From: Ottelia alismoides
Taxonomy: Eukaryota > Streptophyta > Magnoliopsida > Alismatales > Hydrocharitaceae
NCBI GenBank assembly: GCA_037367405.1
Contig: JAZKJV010006036.1
Location: 1-64,000 of the forward strand
Length of the DNA stretch: 64,000 nucleotides
Direction of reading: 5' to 3'
Numbering within the stretch: position 1 is the first letter of the stretch; every line of letters begins with the position of its first letter. Below the pieces are notes generated by a model. It was not told where the DNA came from and searched no databases. It saw only the letters and a list, made by a program, of their open reading frames with translations. The position numbers and the translations under genes were made by a program. Of this stretch, positions 22,247-34,100 are shown piece by piece.

Positions 22247-22439
22247 ATTTTAAACTGGTAGTCGCTAAATTTGGAACTAAAAAGTTAGCAATAGTTAGCT
22301 CAAAATTTGAGAAACAACAACAAAAAAGCGTTGCTATATAAATCACATTAATATTAAATAAAAATGATATAGCAAGGCATATGACTTTTATAACTATATT
22401 CTAGTATGAATAAATATTTAGCAACGTTTAATATTCGTT

Positions 22440-22820
22440 ATTTTAACAACGGATAAATTAGATCAATGCTCTACATATCTTCCAAATTTTGCTCAAATCT
22501 GAGCTTATTTGCTATTTTATCATAACGGTCTTTACGATTTTGATTCCAAAATCTAACCTTATAGATTGAATCTTAGATTAGTGCTCTGCATATCCTCCAA
22601 AATTTGCTCAAATCTGATCTTATTTGCTATTTTATCTTAATGATTTAACATTCAAGTCTTTTTTAAATGGAATTTATGTTGCTTAGATCATGACCAAATG
22701 TTTGATCATTAAGATAGATAGCAAATAAACTCAGATTAAAGCGAGTTTTGAACGATATGTAGAGCATTAATCTAATATTCAATTTGTAATGTTGGATTTT
22801 GAAATCAAAATCGCAACAAA
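22440..22820. repeat. Foldback repeat with an extra direct copy
   Basis: Segment 22540-22650 is inverted at about 22700-22815 (for example GATTCCAAAATC against GATTTTGAAATC, and ATTTGCTATTTTATCTTAATGA against the ATTAAGATAGATAGCAAAT side). Part of the arm is also repeated directly at 22455-22520. This looks like an old stem-loop MITE with an internal duplication. Confidence 0.6.
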
Positions 22821-22969
22821 AAAACTTAAAGTGGTTTACAACACCTTTGCGTGTCATAGAAAAATGAGGCATTCCCTTTTTCATCAAGTTTTTTATACCT
22901 TTTTCATCACCTTGGGATGAGTCATTCCCTATTGAGCTCAAGCACCAAATGAGGCAATGATCTATACAT

Positions 22970-23190
22970 ATATAGAAACATGTTGGATGTTGCAAACGAA
23001 AGGTTTGATTCGGGAATTGGTGTTCTTATTTCTCTTGGACATGATCATTCCTCTTGCAAGACTACGTGAAATAGCTAGTTCCTTTCGTATAAAGATATGT
23101 AATGTATGGAGATTTTTTATGTATTTGTTTTGTACTACTGTTAAACATGAAAATATCTTGATGCTTTAAGTTTTGCATCTTCATATTAAA
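22970..23190 (+). pseudogene. Relic of an NLR 3' end
   Basis: The stretch around TCTCTTGGACATGATCATTC, GACTACGTGAAATAGCTAGTTCC and TTTAAGTTTTGCATCTTCAT parallels the end and 3' flank of the NLR pseudogene (TCTCTTGAACATGATCAATA, GACTACGCAGC, TGTGAGTTTTGTATTTTCAT at 21139-21262). No reading frame survives. It suggests a former second copy or a local duplication. Confidence 0.5.
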
Positions 23191-23625
23191 TTTTTATGTG
23201 TTGATCTTTTTTCTCGTAACTTCTGCTTATGTATATTGGTCCTTCAAACAATTATCTCTTATACATGGACTCACTAAAAATATACTTCTCGTGGTTGAGG
23301 AAATGCTTAGCTATCGTTAACAGAATTTCAATTTTTATAAGTTGGATAAGCGTTGTTGCTACACAGACTCCTCTTTTAAAAAATACGTTTAATATTAACG
23401 AGTTATAAATTCTTTTATCTAAAATGCTTTTACCTATCATTATTTAAAGAAATCAACGATTTAATTATATATTAAATTATACGGATTTTTTTAAAAAAAT
23501 AAGGTTATGCTACAAAATTTGTCCTTCGATTTTATAATCATGTAACAAAACCTCTGACTTTCAACTATCTAATCATCTTACACATATCAATTGTCAAAAG
23601 TAACGAAACCGAGTAATTATATCAA

Positions 23626-23660
23626 CTAGGGTGTATACCCGCGCGTTGCGGCGTGAGTAT
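23626..23660 (-). mobile_element. Helitron-like 3' terminus
   Basis: Read on the minus strand, a small GC hairpin (CCGCAACGCGCGG) is followed about 9 bases later by CTAG and then T. Hairpin plus CTRR plus T is the pattern of Helitron 3' ends. The 5' end was not located, so the element size is unknown. Confidence 0.45.
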
Positions 23661-23661
23661 T

Positions 23662-23822
23662 TTTTTAAGGCAAAGTATGAAGTTAAGATTTAAAATTTTA
23701 AGAATATAATGGGAACATAATTGACAAATTATGGAAGAACGTATTTTTAAGGTAAGTGTGAAGTTAAGATTTTAAATTTTAAGTAAATAATGAGAACATA
23801 ATTGGCAAATTATGGAAGAACA
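23662..23822 (+). repeat. Tandem duplication, about 80-bp unit
   Basis: Two imperfect copies containing GTGAAGTTAAGATTTTAAAT-like sequence and AAATTATGGAAGAAC. They lie inside the possible Helitron-like sequence. Confidence 0.7.
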
Positions 23823-25078
23823 TACTACGTACAAACTATTCTTATCTTGAAGGTATGTTTTGTAAGTAGTATGCTAGATTTTCACAATGTAGAAGACCAC
23901 GTTATGTACAAAAAATATATAAGATAAATGGATATAAAGAGCAATTAAAGGAATAAAAGAGCAGAAATAGAAGGAAAGGAGAAGGATTACGGGTGATGGT
24001 TTCACCGTGGATGTTGATTTTATTGTCAAATATAATGTACTGAATAGTATTTAAATAATGTGTAAAAATGGCAAGTTTTAAACTATTTCACTACTCATGT
24101 TTGTGTGGAAGTTAGTCGCATTACATGCATTTTTAATATAATATACTCGGATAGAATATTGTTTTCTTGTAATTGTAACTAAAGGGGAAAATTGTACTTT
24201 ATTGTACAACATCCGCAACAACTTTTCTGTGGTTCTGTAAACTTAATTTAACAATTCACATAGGCACTATATCTTATGAAAAGAATATTCAATCAGAGAT
24301 TACAATTTGAAGAAAAATATCTTTTTAACAAAATTCAATCTAAAATCTAATAAAATATGAACATAAAATATTAAAGGAAGATTAAGTAAGACGTGCAATA
24401 TGCCTAGCATGCATAAATTAGAAATGAGGTGATTTTTTGCTATTTCTTTGATCATGAATTGCTCAATTTAAGAACAAATAACTATTTTTAAAATTTCTAT
24501 CCGAATTTCACATATTTAGAAAAATGAATGAAACAATGGAGTCATTTTAAACCTTCCAACTGTTGAAGCACAGAAAACAAAATCAAAGAAAACACAACTC
24601 GAAATTGCATAGAATGGCAAACCTTTCAGTAGACCAACACTAACAATTAGCAGCCAACAACTTCTGTGCTTTTAGTGATGAAGCAATTTAACCAAAAGAT
24701 ATCCAAAGATCAAAGAAATCCAATTCAAATAATGGAGAATTGCGTATACCTGATCACAAATAATCCTCTCACAGTTTCCATCCACCAGCTACCTTTCGCC
24801 ATCAAATGCGCACCGGTCAGAGATCGAAAGCATAATTTTCCGCTAGTGCATCGAGGTTCCTCGTGCTATCACTTGCTTCTCCAGCAAAATATGGGGCTTC
24901 TTGTCGTTAAGACCTAATCTTCGGGTCAGAGCCGACCTACTTCCTCCATGCGTGATGACCTCTCTCGTAGAAACTTGTTCAAAGCACTAACCCTTCACAT
25001 ATCCAAGATCGAACTACATGCAAAGGAATGAACTCTAGTGTGGGAATTGACAAAAATATATGTGGGAGAAATATGAAA
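23823..25078. other. No gene recognised
   Basis: AT-rich DNA. An open frame at 24666-24917 has no recognisable domain or composition bias that would support it. Confidence 0.35.
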
Positions 25079-25089
25079 AATCCACAAAT

Positions 25090-25179
25090 CACAACAACAA
25101 CAACAACAAAGCCTTTTCCCACAATTAAGTAGGGTCGGCTACATGGATTCTTCGCCTCCATTCAAATCTATCTTGGGTC
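25090..25179 (-). mobile_element. 5'-truncated Au-type SINE
   Basis: Minus-strand 3' end of the plant Au SINE family: the ACATGGATTC, GGGTCGGCTACAT and GCCTTTTCCCA blocks next to the (ACA) run that equals the TTG-rich tail. It is flanked by the 11-bp duplication AATCCACAAAT (25079-25089 and 25180-25190). Only ~90 bp remain, so it inserted already truncated. Confidence 0.8.
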
Positions 25180-25190
25180 AATCCACAAAT

Positions 25191-26636
25191 ATTTCATAAA
25201 AAAATATAATACAACAAAATATTTTATTTGTGGCTCGAATTGGAAGGTCTTGAGAGTTCACCAAGATATCATCGAGATTGTCAACAAATACCTCGACCAA
25301 CTCATGGAGGAGAGGGTACACATGTAGAGGGACGTAGGAGAGAACATCGAGAACCTTCTTGACATTACGATCTTTTTGAAAGTTTTTGAAAGGAAAGCGT
25401 TCGGACTCTTGAAATCAAGCTACAGACTTTGGTAAATAATATAATGAATAGTATAAACAGAAGCTTGGAGTAATATGATACCGAACCCTCAATCCAAACC
25501 ATCCTTCTAAGAATCTAGATAACTAATAGGCATCTATTGTAGTCGATAAATCCTACAAACAACCAACTATTATGAGAGTTCTCTCCCCATAACCAAAATG
25601 TCAACACTTATTTTTTTATAGAGAACCAAGCATCTGATCGACTGCCATATTAAAATAATATCTTATAGCAGAAAAGCTGATAGGAGTTGCTGAAGGCAAC
25701 GATTGATGAAACCGACCATTGTAGAGATGGTGCGCGTGGATATGCTAAAGGCACCACACATACTAAAGAAAACCGTGGAAGAGCCAGACTGGGAAGTCGG
25801 TAGAGAGCACCTGGTGCTGAAATTCGACTTTCCCCAACCCATGCTTTGTGAAGTTGTACGCATGCGAGGTAATCAAGCTCTACTCCACAGCCACCTTTAA
25901 CCTTCTGTAGGTGTACACGGACGGTGCCACCGTCGCGAGCTATCTCATCCCCAAGGCCAGCCACGTACTCCTCAGCCATGTGGGCCTCAACTGTGACCAG
26001 CAGATGCGGGAGGACCCCCAGGGGATCCACTCAGAGCTGGGATGGGGGATGGCGTTTGGATTTCATCGGCAGAGGGGGTCTGGGGAGAATGGGGGAGAGC
26101 ATTATGGTTGTGGGAGTCGTTTTCCCCAGAAGGCAAGAAAAATATTAGAGAACGATAACACGTGTATTGGTTAATAAGAGGCGAGTCTACAATTGTTGTG
26201 CAATGGTCGGGACACGAATGGAGATAGTAAGGCTTAGACAAAGATGGGATTTTCGTATGGAAAAAGCTGGGCTTTTGCCCCTCAGCCAGATCATCCACGT
26301 GTCAATGGTTGGGGCAAAAATCCAGCTTTAGTTATAGTAATAGATAATGTGTTCTTTACCACTCCTCTAACGATTTCTAATTTAAGGCTGAAAAGATAAA
26401 TAATCAATTAAATTTCAATAGTAAAAGACATCGTTGAGACAACTTTTAAAGTTCAGGTACCACATTGTTACCTTTCAAAATTTAGATATGACATTAAAAT
26501 CAGGTGTATTGTTAATGAATTTTTTTATAATTTACCCAAAACATTTTCCCAACTGACAATGTAGCGTAAACTTTAGAAATTGTGTAATGGTGAATGTGTT
26601 GCGTGCTATTACTAAAGACAAAGTATGGATTGTAAT
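25191..26636. other. Unassigned region with weak open frames
   Basis: Around 25650-26180 overlapping open frames exist on both strands (up to 126 codons on the minus strand). I do not recognise a domain in any of them. A gene fragment captured by a transposon is possible. The short stretch near 25270-25400 also reads in places as protein-like but with a stop. Nothing here is supported well enough to call a gene. Confidence 0.3.
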
Positions 26637-27076
26637 TGTAACGTTCCGGGCTTAGGTCTCCAGTCCGTTATCGAGGAAAACTGACCTTGACGACTTATTG
26701 GATTCGAGCCCAAATGGATCCGTTAAAAACCATCCAAAATGCTTAAGCCCAAGTTGTCAAGTAGTAATCTCCATCACTTATAATCTAGTGATAGTGATGG
26801 ATGCACACTCCCGGCTTAGGTCCCTTCGGGTAGCTATTTCCACTATCAAAGGAAACTCTCTCTGATACCATTTGTAACATCCCGAGCTTAGGTTCTCCGT
26901 TATCGAGGAAAACTGACCCGGACAATTTATTAGTTCGAACCCAATTGGACCCGTTGACAACCACCCAAAATTCTTAAGCTCAAATTATCAATTACTAATC
27001 TCCACCACTTATAACCACACTCTCACACTTTTGTGGGTTTTAGATGCGGAACTATGTTTGAAGGTACGGTGTTACA
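26637..27076 (-). mobile_element. TRIM-like element, minus strand
   Basis: Two direct repeats beginning TGTAAC..CCGGGCTTAGG (26637) and TGTAACATCCCGAGCTTAGG (26873). The right one is a complete ~204-bp LTR (26873-27076) ending ...GGTGTTACA. Next to it on the minus strand is TGGTATCAGAG, the initiator-Met tRNA primer site (26860-26870). The left LTR lacks its outer third. The internal part is under 100 bp and non-coding, as in TRIMs. No matching target duplication was seen. Confidence 0.75.
26860..26870 (-). promoter_or_regulatory. Primer-binding site of TRIM
   Basis: Minus-strand TGGTATCAGAG, two bases after the LTR end ...GATGTTACA. Confidence 0.8.
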
Positions 27077-27389
27077 TTAACTCTCCGATAAACAATACCT
27101 TTTTTCCGTAGGTCTGATTATAGCTCACAAGAAAATTGTTCATTTCACCGTTAGTAATGGGAGAGATTTCCAGAGTATGTAGCAATTTAATTAACGTACA
27201 ATAAAATAGGGTTACATCGAATTTTTTTCTTTTAAAATCCACCGCTAAATCATTTATTTTTAAATATATAACAACAATATTATTCATGGTGAAGTGATTT
27301 TTATACATATATTAATGATGAATGTCATATCTTATATCATTAATGTCGGCTCATCTAGCGGCGATTATCCCTTTCTATATTTAAAAAAA

Positions 27390-28302
27390 GGGATTTTTAT
27401 TAATTGTACCCCTATGAGATATCGTAATTTCAATTATGCCCCTATCTTTTTGGTAATATCAGTTGTGCCCCTCACTTCTTTCTCCGTTATCATTTGTGCC
27501 CTTCCATCAGATTGACCGTCAAAAAATTAAAATAACCATGATTTATTCAAATCATGGTGTGGTTAAGAAGGGTATTATGGTTAGAATAAAATCATGGATC
27601 GATCTGGGGAGGATGGAGCATAGCATGGTGCTGGAGAGGTTGGGTCGGGGAAGAGGGGCAGAGGAGGAACTCGGGACGGAGCTCAAGGCTGGAAGGGGCC
27701 AGGTCAAGTAGGAGGGGCGGGTTGGGGAGGAGGGGCACGCGCACGTGGAAGGCTACCGCTGGAGGGTAGAACATGCGTGCGGAGCGGCTTGCGGCCGCTC
27801 GTAGGAGGTAAGGAGCAGGTGGAGGGAACCACGAGTGGCGTGCCTGGGACTAATGGAGAACCGCGGGCGGAGGTGTGCGTGGTTGTGGAGGGGGAGGCCC
27901 AGGGGCGGGGTGGCGGGGAGCAGGGGGAGGCGCGGGGCAGGGGGAGAGGGAGGCCTAAGGGTCGGGGCGGCGGGGAGCAGGGGGCGGCGCGGGGCAGGGG
28001 GAGGCTCAGGGGCAGGGGCGACGGGGAACAGGGTGACCATGGAGGAGCCAGGACGGAGGTGCGAGGGCCGGGAAGGAGCTCGGGGCAAAGGGATGGGCTC
28101 AAGGCGATCGGAAGGAGCCACTAGAGGAGCAAGTGGCTAGGAGAAGAAAGAGAAGGGGAAGGAAGAGGATGGGGGAGGAAGAAGAAGTGAGGGGCACAAG
28201 TGATAGAATGGAAAAAAGTGAGGGGCACAACTGATATTATCAAAAAGATAGGGGCATAACTGAAATTGCAATATCTCATAGGGGCACAACTGATAAAATC
28301 CC
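27390..28302. mobile_element. Long-TIR element with GC-rich cargo (913 bp)
   Basis: Ends GGGATTTTTATTAATTGT and ACAACTGATAAAATCCC, with inverted repeats of about 110-130 bp built from repeated TGTGCCCCT / AGGGGCACA blocks. It is flanked by TAAAAAAA at 27382-27389 and 28303-28310. The middle (27600-28180) is extremely GC-rich and purine-biased, unlike all neighbours. It could be captured host sequence or an expanded simple repeat. The Gly/Arg-rich and Pro-rich open frames on the two strands have no domain and are not called genes. An 8-bp duplication would suggest hAT, 9 bp Mutator; the A-run makes this ambiguous. Confidence 0.7.
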
Positions 28303-28703
28303 TAAAAAAATCAGTCTTTTGTTAAAGTTTGAACCAAAAAATTAGTGGCAATTAGTTAGAATTTTAAAAGTAACAATGAATAAATATCTTTATATTAACC
28401 ATTAGTAATGATATAATGACATATATAATGTTCACGCTATTTTCTCTTATGAAAAGTAAATTCACAACAAATAGTATCATCATTATATATTTAACAACTA
28501 TTTAACAACTGACGGTTTACTGATGGATTTCGATAAAAAACGAAATTTGTTGTAGTGTGTAACATATATATATATATATTAACAACTGAACAGTTAACTT
28601 CTTCTCCATTTGATATCATCATTTTTGGAATGTAATATAGTGATTTAAGTAAAATACAAGAACTATAAGCAGTTGATGCTAATGACTTTTTCAATGCTAA
28701 CTA

Positions 28704-28960
28704 TCAGTTGTACCCCTCTGAGATATTGCAATATCAATTATGTCCATTTCTTTTTTGGAATATCAGATGTACCCCTACATTCTTGTAAAATTTACAATTC
28801 CGCTCTTCCGTTAAAGTAAAGTAGGGGCATAGCTGATATAACAAAAGAATAGAACTGTGAATTTTGCAAGAAGATATTGACACAACTGATACTCCAAAAA
28901 AGAAGGGATATAGTTGATATTGTAATATCTTAGAAAGGCACAACTGATAACAACCCTAAA
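28704..28960. mobile_element. Small palindromic relative of the 27.4 kb element
   Basis: Left arm TTGTACCCCTCTGAGATATT and right arm AATATCTTAGAAAGGCACAA are inverted copies that match the end repeats of 27390-28302. No coding sequence and no clear target duplication. Confidence 0.65.
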
Positions 28961-30110
28961 ATAAAATAAAAGTAAAGATAATGAGGGGGGAGGTTACTGA
29001 AACTTCACCTGATAGTTTTTAGAGCCTCAAAGTGGTTCAAAGGTCAGATCTGTGTATCACCTTCTAGATCGTTAAAATAAATTTATCCTCAATAAATGAT
29101 TATGCTGATAATAATCACCATAGATAACAAAAATCAATCAACTGGGAAGATTCATAACATACACATACGTGTGTTTTTACATGGAAATCTCAGCGTGTTA
29201 AAATCACACCTAAGACCCCTAAGTGAGGATTTCCAAGCACTTACATGCGTTTTAGGACGACATATCGAAGACTTTCCACTACTTTGGATAGCAGAAAGTA
29301 ACAATAAAAAATATGAACAAAAATTACAACAATCTATAAAAGCCTCAAATAAAAAATAGAATGAATATGGCTAATAAATGCATGTTGTAATTGAATGAAG
29401 GAATGCAAACCGATCATATAGACAAATGTATGGAGAGATATTGCCTCTAATGTAGCTTTTAGAGATGCTTGAATATTTTTCTCTTATTTGTGGAATGTGA
29501 ATAAGTTGTGTAATGTTAAAGAAGTTACATTGTATTTATAAGTGAGCCATCAATTCAACAAATGTAGAAGACTCAAGGAAAATTACCATGTGACTAAAAA
29601 ATGGAACAAAATCTCCCATTAAGAAAAAAAGTAGGTAGCTTATCATAGAGGATTCTAATTTTGACATTTGTCAAGTGACTAATCGATTAGAAAATTCAAA
29701 ATAAGTAATTTAATCATTAATTGATCGATCAATTAAGTCATAATGATCGATTAGATTGGCAAGTCAGCTAAATGATGTCCATCGATTGTTCAATTGACCC
29801 TTGAAGAAGTGATTTAAAATGTGATTGATCTTATCATTTAAAGTGATCAAGCAGAATTTAAAAGGTAAGCAAAAGTGATCGATCAGCTAATGTTGAGTGA
29901 TCGATAAGAATATAACCAAGGATAATACATCATCAATCATAAAAATAACTAAAGAGCAAAAATTGATCAATCATGTCAATAGAGTGTTGATCCATCAACG
30001 GTTATTGATCATTCTTATTCAAAAGGGTGATCGATCAATATGGCTTAAATCGAGAAAGATAACATCAGAAAAAGATCTTGATATACCCCTATGTTACATG
30101 TATATATGAG
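28961..30110. repeat. Non-coding region, partly rich in TGATCGATCA words
   Basis: 29690-30040 has many TGATCGATCA, ATTGATCGATCA and related palindromic words at irregular spacing. No gene is supported; the 87-codon open frame at 29096-29359 has no known feature. Confidence 0.5.
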
Positions 30111-30111
30111 A

Positions 30112-31256
30112 AAAATGTGTATGCCCCTCAGGGGGGAGCTAAGTATCCTTTTCACAATTTTTTTATTTTTTTGAAATCTAAAATCGTGTAAATTCATTAT
30201 TAAATCCCTATATTATGTCATTCAAATTTCATACGAAACAAAGACTCCTACGACCTCCATCCAAACGGGGTCGATTTAAAAAATCTTGTTACCGTTAAAA
30301 AAATGACTGTCTTGATGGAGGCCGTAGGAGTCTCTGTTTTTGACAAAATTCGAATGTTATATAGGAGGGATATAGGGATGAATATATATGGTGTTATTTT
30401 CCAAAAAAATAAAAAAATTTGCTCAAATAAGGTGGGGGCAGCCACATATGACCCATATATATATATGAGGTAAATGGGGCTGCCCCCAGGGAGCAGCCAA
30501 TTTGGCTACTCTCACTCCTATTTTTCCCTCATTTTTTTTATTTTTTTGGAAAATAAAAATTTGCATATTCATTATTATATTCCTCTCACATTTATTAAAA
30601 TTTCATCAGAAACATAGACTCCTACGGCCTCCATCCAAACATGGTCGATTTAAAAAATCCTGCGATCGTTAAAAAAATGGCGTCTGGATGGAGGCCTTAG
30701 GAGTCTTTGTTTCTGACGAAATTTTAATATAATGTGGGAGGGATATAATGATGAATATACAAATTTTTATTTTTCAAAAAAATAAAAAAATGAGGGAAAA
30801 TAAGGGTGGGAGTAGCCAAGTTGGTTACTCCCTGAGGACAGCCCCATTTTACCCTATATATAAATATATGAGGAAAGGGAAGCTACAACATGATGTAGCT
30901 AATATTAGTTACATCAGAGGCAATTTCGTCATCTTTTTTTAATTTATTTTTCGAAATTTTCACAATAGATTTTCATAACTATATCTCTCTAATATGTCAT
31001 TCAAATTTCGTCGGAAACAGAGACTACGGCCTCCATCCAGAAAATTATTTTTTAACGGTCACAGATTTGTTGTATTTTACCTATTCTGGATGGAGGCCAT
31101 AGGAGTATATGTTTCTGACGAAATTTGAATGGCATATTAGAGGGATATAATATGAAAATCCATCGTGGAAATTTCGAAAAAAAAATAAAAAAAAGAGGAC
31201 GAAATTGCCCCTGATGTAGCTAAGGTTAGCTACATCATGATGTAGCTTCCCTTTCC

Positions 31257-31296
<40 letters not shown>

Positions 31297-32850
31297 GTAA
31301 ATGGGGCTGTCCCCAGGGAGTAGCCAACTTGGCTACTCCCGCCACTATTTTCCCCTCATTTTATTATTTTTTTGAAAATAAAAATTTGTATATTCACCAT
31401 TATATCACTCTCACATTCTATTAAAATTTCGTCAGAAACAGAGACTCCTACGGCCTCCATCCAAACATGGTCGATTAAAAAATCCTTCGACCGTTAAAAA
31501 AATGATGTCTGGATGGAGGGCTTAAGAGTCTCTGTTTCTGACGAAATTTTAATAGAATGTAAGAGGGATATAATGATGAATATACAAATTTTTATTTTCC
31601 AGAAAAATAAGAAAATGAGGGAAAAATAGGGTGGGAGTAGCCAAGTTGGCTACTCCCTGGGGGCAGCCCAATTTTACCCATATATATAGGTTAAAATGGG
31701 GCTGCCCCCAGGGAGTAGCCAACTTGGCTACTCCCACCCCTATTTTCTCCTAAATTTTTTATTTTTTAAAAAATAAAAATTTGTATATTCATCATTATAT
31801 CCCTCTCAAAATCTATTAAAATTTCGTCAGAAACAGAGACTCCTAAACCCTTCATCTAGACGTCATCTTTTTAACGGTCGTAGGATTTTTTAAATCGACC
31901 ATGTTTGGATGGAGGTCGTAGGAGTCTCTGTTTCTCACAAAATTTTAATAGAATGCGAGAGGGATATATGATGAATATAAAAATTTTATTTTCCAAAAAA
32001 AATAATAAAATGAGGAAAAAATATGGGTGGGAGTAGCCAAGTTGGCTACTCCCTGGGGGCAGACCCATTACCTCATATATATATATAGGGTAAAATGTGA
32101 ATGCCTCCTAGGGGGAGCTAACTTAGCTCCCCCAATCCTTTTTTTCACAATTTTTTTTATTTTTTTTAAAATCTTAAACCGTGTAAGTTCATTATTAAAT
32201 CCTTATATTATGTCATTCAAATATTATACAAAACAAAGACTCGTACGACCTCCATCCAAACGGTGTCGATTTAAAAAATCCTATTACCGTTAAAAAATTA
32301 ACTGTCTGGATGGAGGCCGTAGAATCTTTATTTCACACGAATTTTTTATAACATAATATAGGGATATAGTGATGAATATTCACGGAAAAAATTTCAAAAA
32401 AATAAAAAATTTTGACGAAAATAGGGCGGGGGGAGCTAAGTTAGCTCCCCCTAAGAGGCAGCCCCATTTTCCTCATATATATATATATAGGTTAATGGGA
32501 CTGCCCCCGTGCCATTTTGACGCTTTTTTTATTTTTTTTCAAAAAATGTTGCCATGTATATTCATCCCTATATCCCTCCTACATGTCATTCGAATTTCGT
32601 CGGAAACAGAGACTCCTACGGCCTCCATCCAGACAGTCATTTTTTAACGGTAACAGGATTTTTTAAATCGACACCATCTCGATGGAGGCCGTAGGAGTCT
32701 CTGTTTCTGACGAAATTCGAATGGCATGTAAGAGGGATATAGGGATGAATATACATGGTTTTATTTTTCAAAAAAAAATAAAAAAAATGCCGAAAATAGG
32801 GGGCGGGGCAGCCATGTTGGCTGCCCCCAAGGGGCAGCCCCATTAAATCC

Positions 32851-32886
<36 letters not shown>

Positions 32887-34007
32887 TAAAATGGGACTGC
32901 CCCCAGGGGGTAGCTAACTTAGCTACCCCCACCCCATTTTCTCTATGTTTTAATTTTTTTTAAAATTTCTTCCATGAATATTCATCACTATATCCCTATA
33001 TTGGGTCATTTAATTTCATATGAAACAGAGACTCCTACGGGTCTCCATTCTGACAGTCATTTTTTTAACTGTAACTGGATTTTTTAAATCAACCCCATTT
33101 GGATGGAGGTCGTAGAAGTCTTTATTTCGAATGAAATTTGAATGACATAATATAAGGATTTAATAATAAATTTACACGATTTTAGATTTCAAAAAAAAAT
33201 AAAAAAAAATTTGTGAAAAAGGGGCGGGGGGAGCTAAGTTAGCTCCCCGTAGGGGGCATATACATTTTACCCATATATATATGGGTTATATGTGGCTGCC
33301 CCCACATTATTTTGGCCATTTTTTTATTTTTTTGAAAAATAACACTATGTATATTCATCCTTATATCCCTCCTACATATTATTCGAATTTCGTCAGAAAC
33401 AAAGATTCCTACGGCCTCCATCCAGACAAACATTTTTTAATGGTAATATAATTTTTTAAATCGACATCATCTCGATGGAGGCTGTAGGAGTCTCTGTGTT
33501 AACGAAATTCGAATGGCATATAGGAGGGATATAGGGGTAAATATACATGCTTTTATTTTTCAAAAAAAATAAAAAAAATATCGAAAAATGGGATGGGGGC
33601 AGCCCCATTTTTTCCTATATATATTGGATAAAATGTATATGACCCCTAGGGGGAGCTAACTTAGCTCCCCCGCCCCTTTTTCACAATTTTTTTATTTTTT
33701 TAAATTTAAAACCGTGTAAATTCATTATTAAATCCCTATATTATGTATTTCAAATTTCATACGAAACAGAGACTTCTACGGCCTCCATCCAAACGGGGTC
33801 GATTTAAAAAATCCTGTTACCGTTAAAAAAAATAACTGTCTGGATGGAGGCCGTAGGAGTATATATTTTATACGAAATTTTTATAACATAATATAGGGAT
33901 ATAGCGATGAATATTCACGGAAAAAAATTTCAAAAAAATAAAAAATTTAAAGAAAATAAGGCGGGGGGAGCTAAGTTAGCTCTCCCTAGGGGGGCAGCCC
34001 CATTTTC

Positions 34008-34063
<56 letters not shown>

Positions 34064-34100
34064 CCCCGTAGGGGGAGCTAACTTAGCTCCCCCCGTCCAT
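30112..34100. mobile_element. Tandem array of about ten palindromic MITE units
   Basis: Each unit is ~330-400 bp and folds back on itself. Arms start near GGTAAAATGGGGCTGCCCCC. Inside, GACTCCTACGGCCTCCATCC and its inverse flank a short centre around TTTTTAACGGTAACAGG. Approximate units: 30112-30460, 30470-30855, 30870-31255, 31293-31680, 31688-32078, 32087-32480, 32491-32855, 32886-33272, 33284-33615, 33625-34010, plus a left-arm piece 34058-34101. They are separated by TA microsatellite of 8 to ~46 bp. A well-delimited family member at 40305-40692 has a 9-bp duplication, so Mutator-type ancestry is likely. No open frame is real. Confidence 0.85.
31256..31292. repeat. TA microsatellite between MITE units
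   Basis: A run of AT dinucleotides between two palindromic units; similar runs at about 32852-32870 and 34012-34058. Confidence 0.9.

Noticed and set aside
25650..26180. Possible protein-coding gene on either strand
   Set aside because: Both strands are open over parts of it, none of the translations is recognised, and no splice sites or start context support a model.
27777..28140. Overlapping Gly/Arg-rich and Pro-rich open frames on both strands
   Set aside because: They arise from the GC-rich, strand-biased cargo of a transposon; all frames are open for lack of AT-rich stops, and no domain or splice signal is visible.
30112..34100. CRISPR-like array of repeats
   Set aside because: Units are long palindromes with TA spacers of variable length in a plant genome; no repeat-spacer structure or cas genes.
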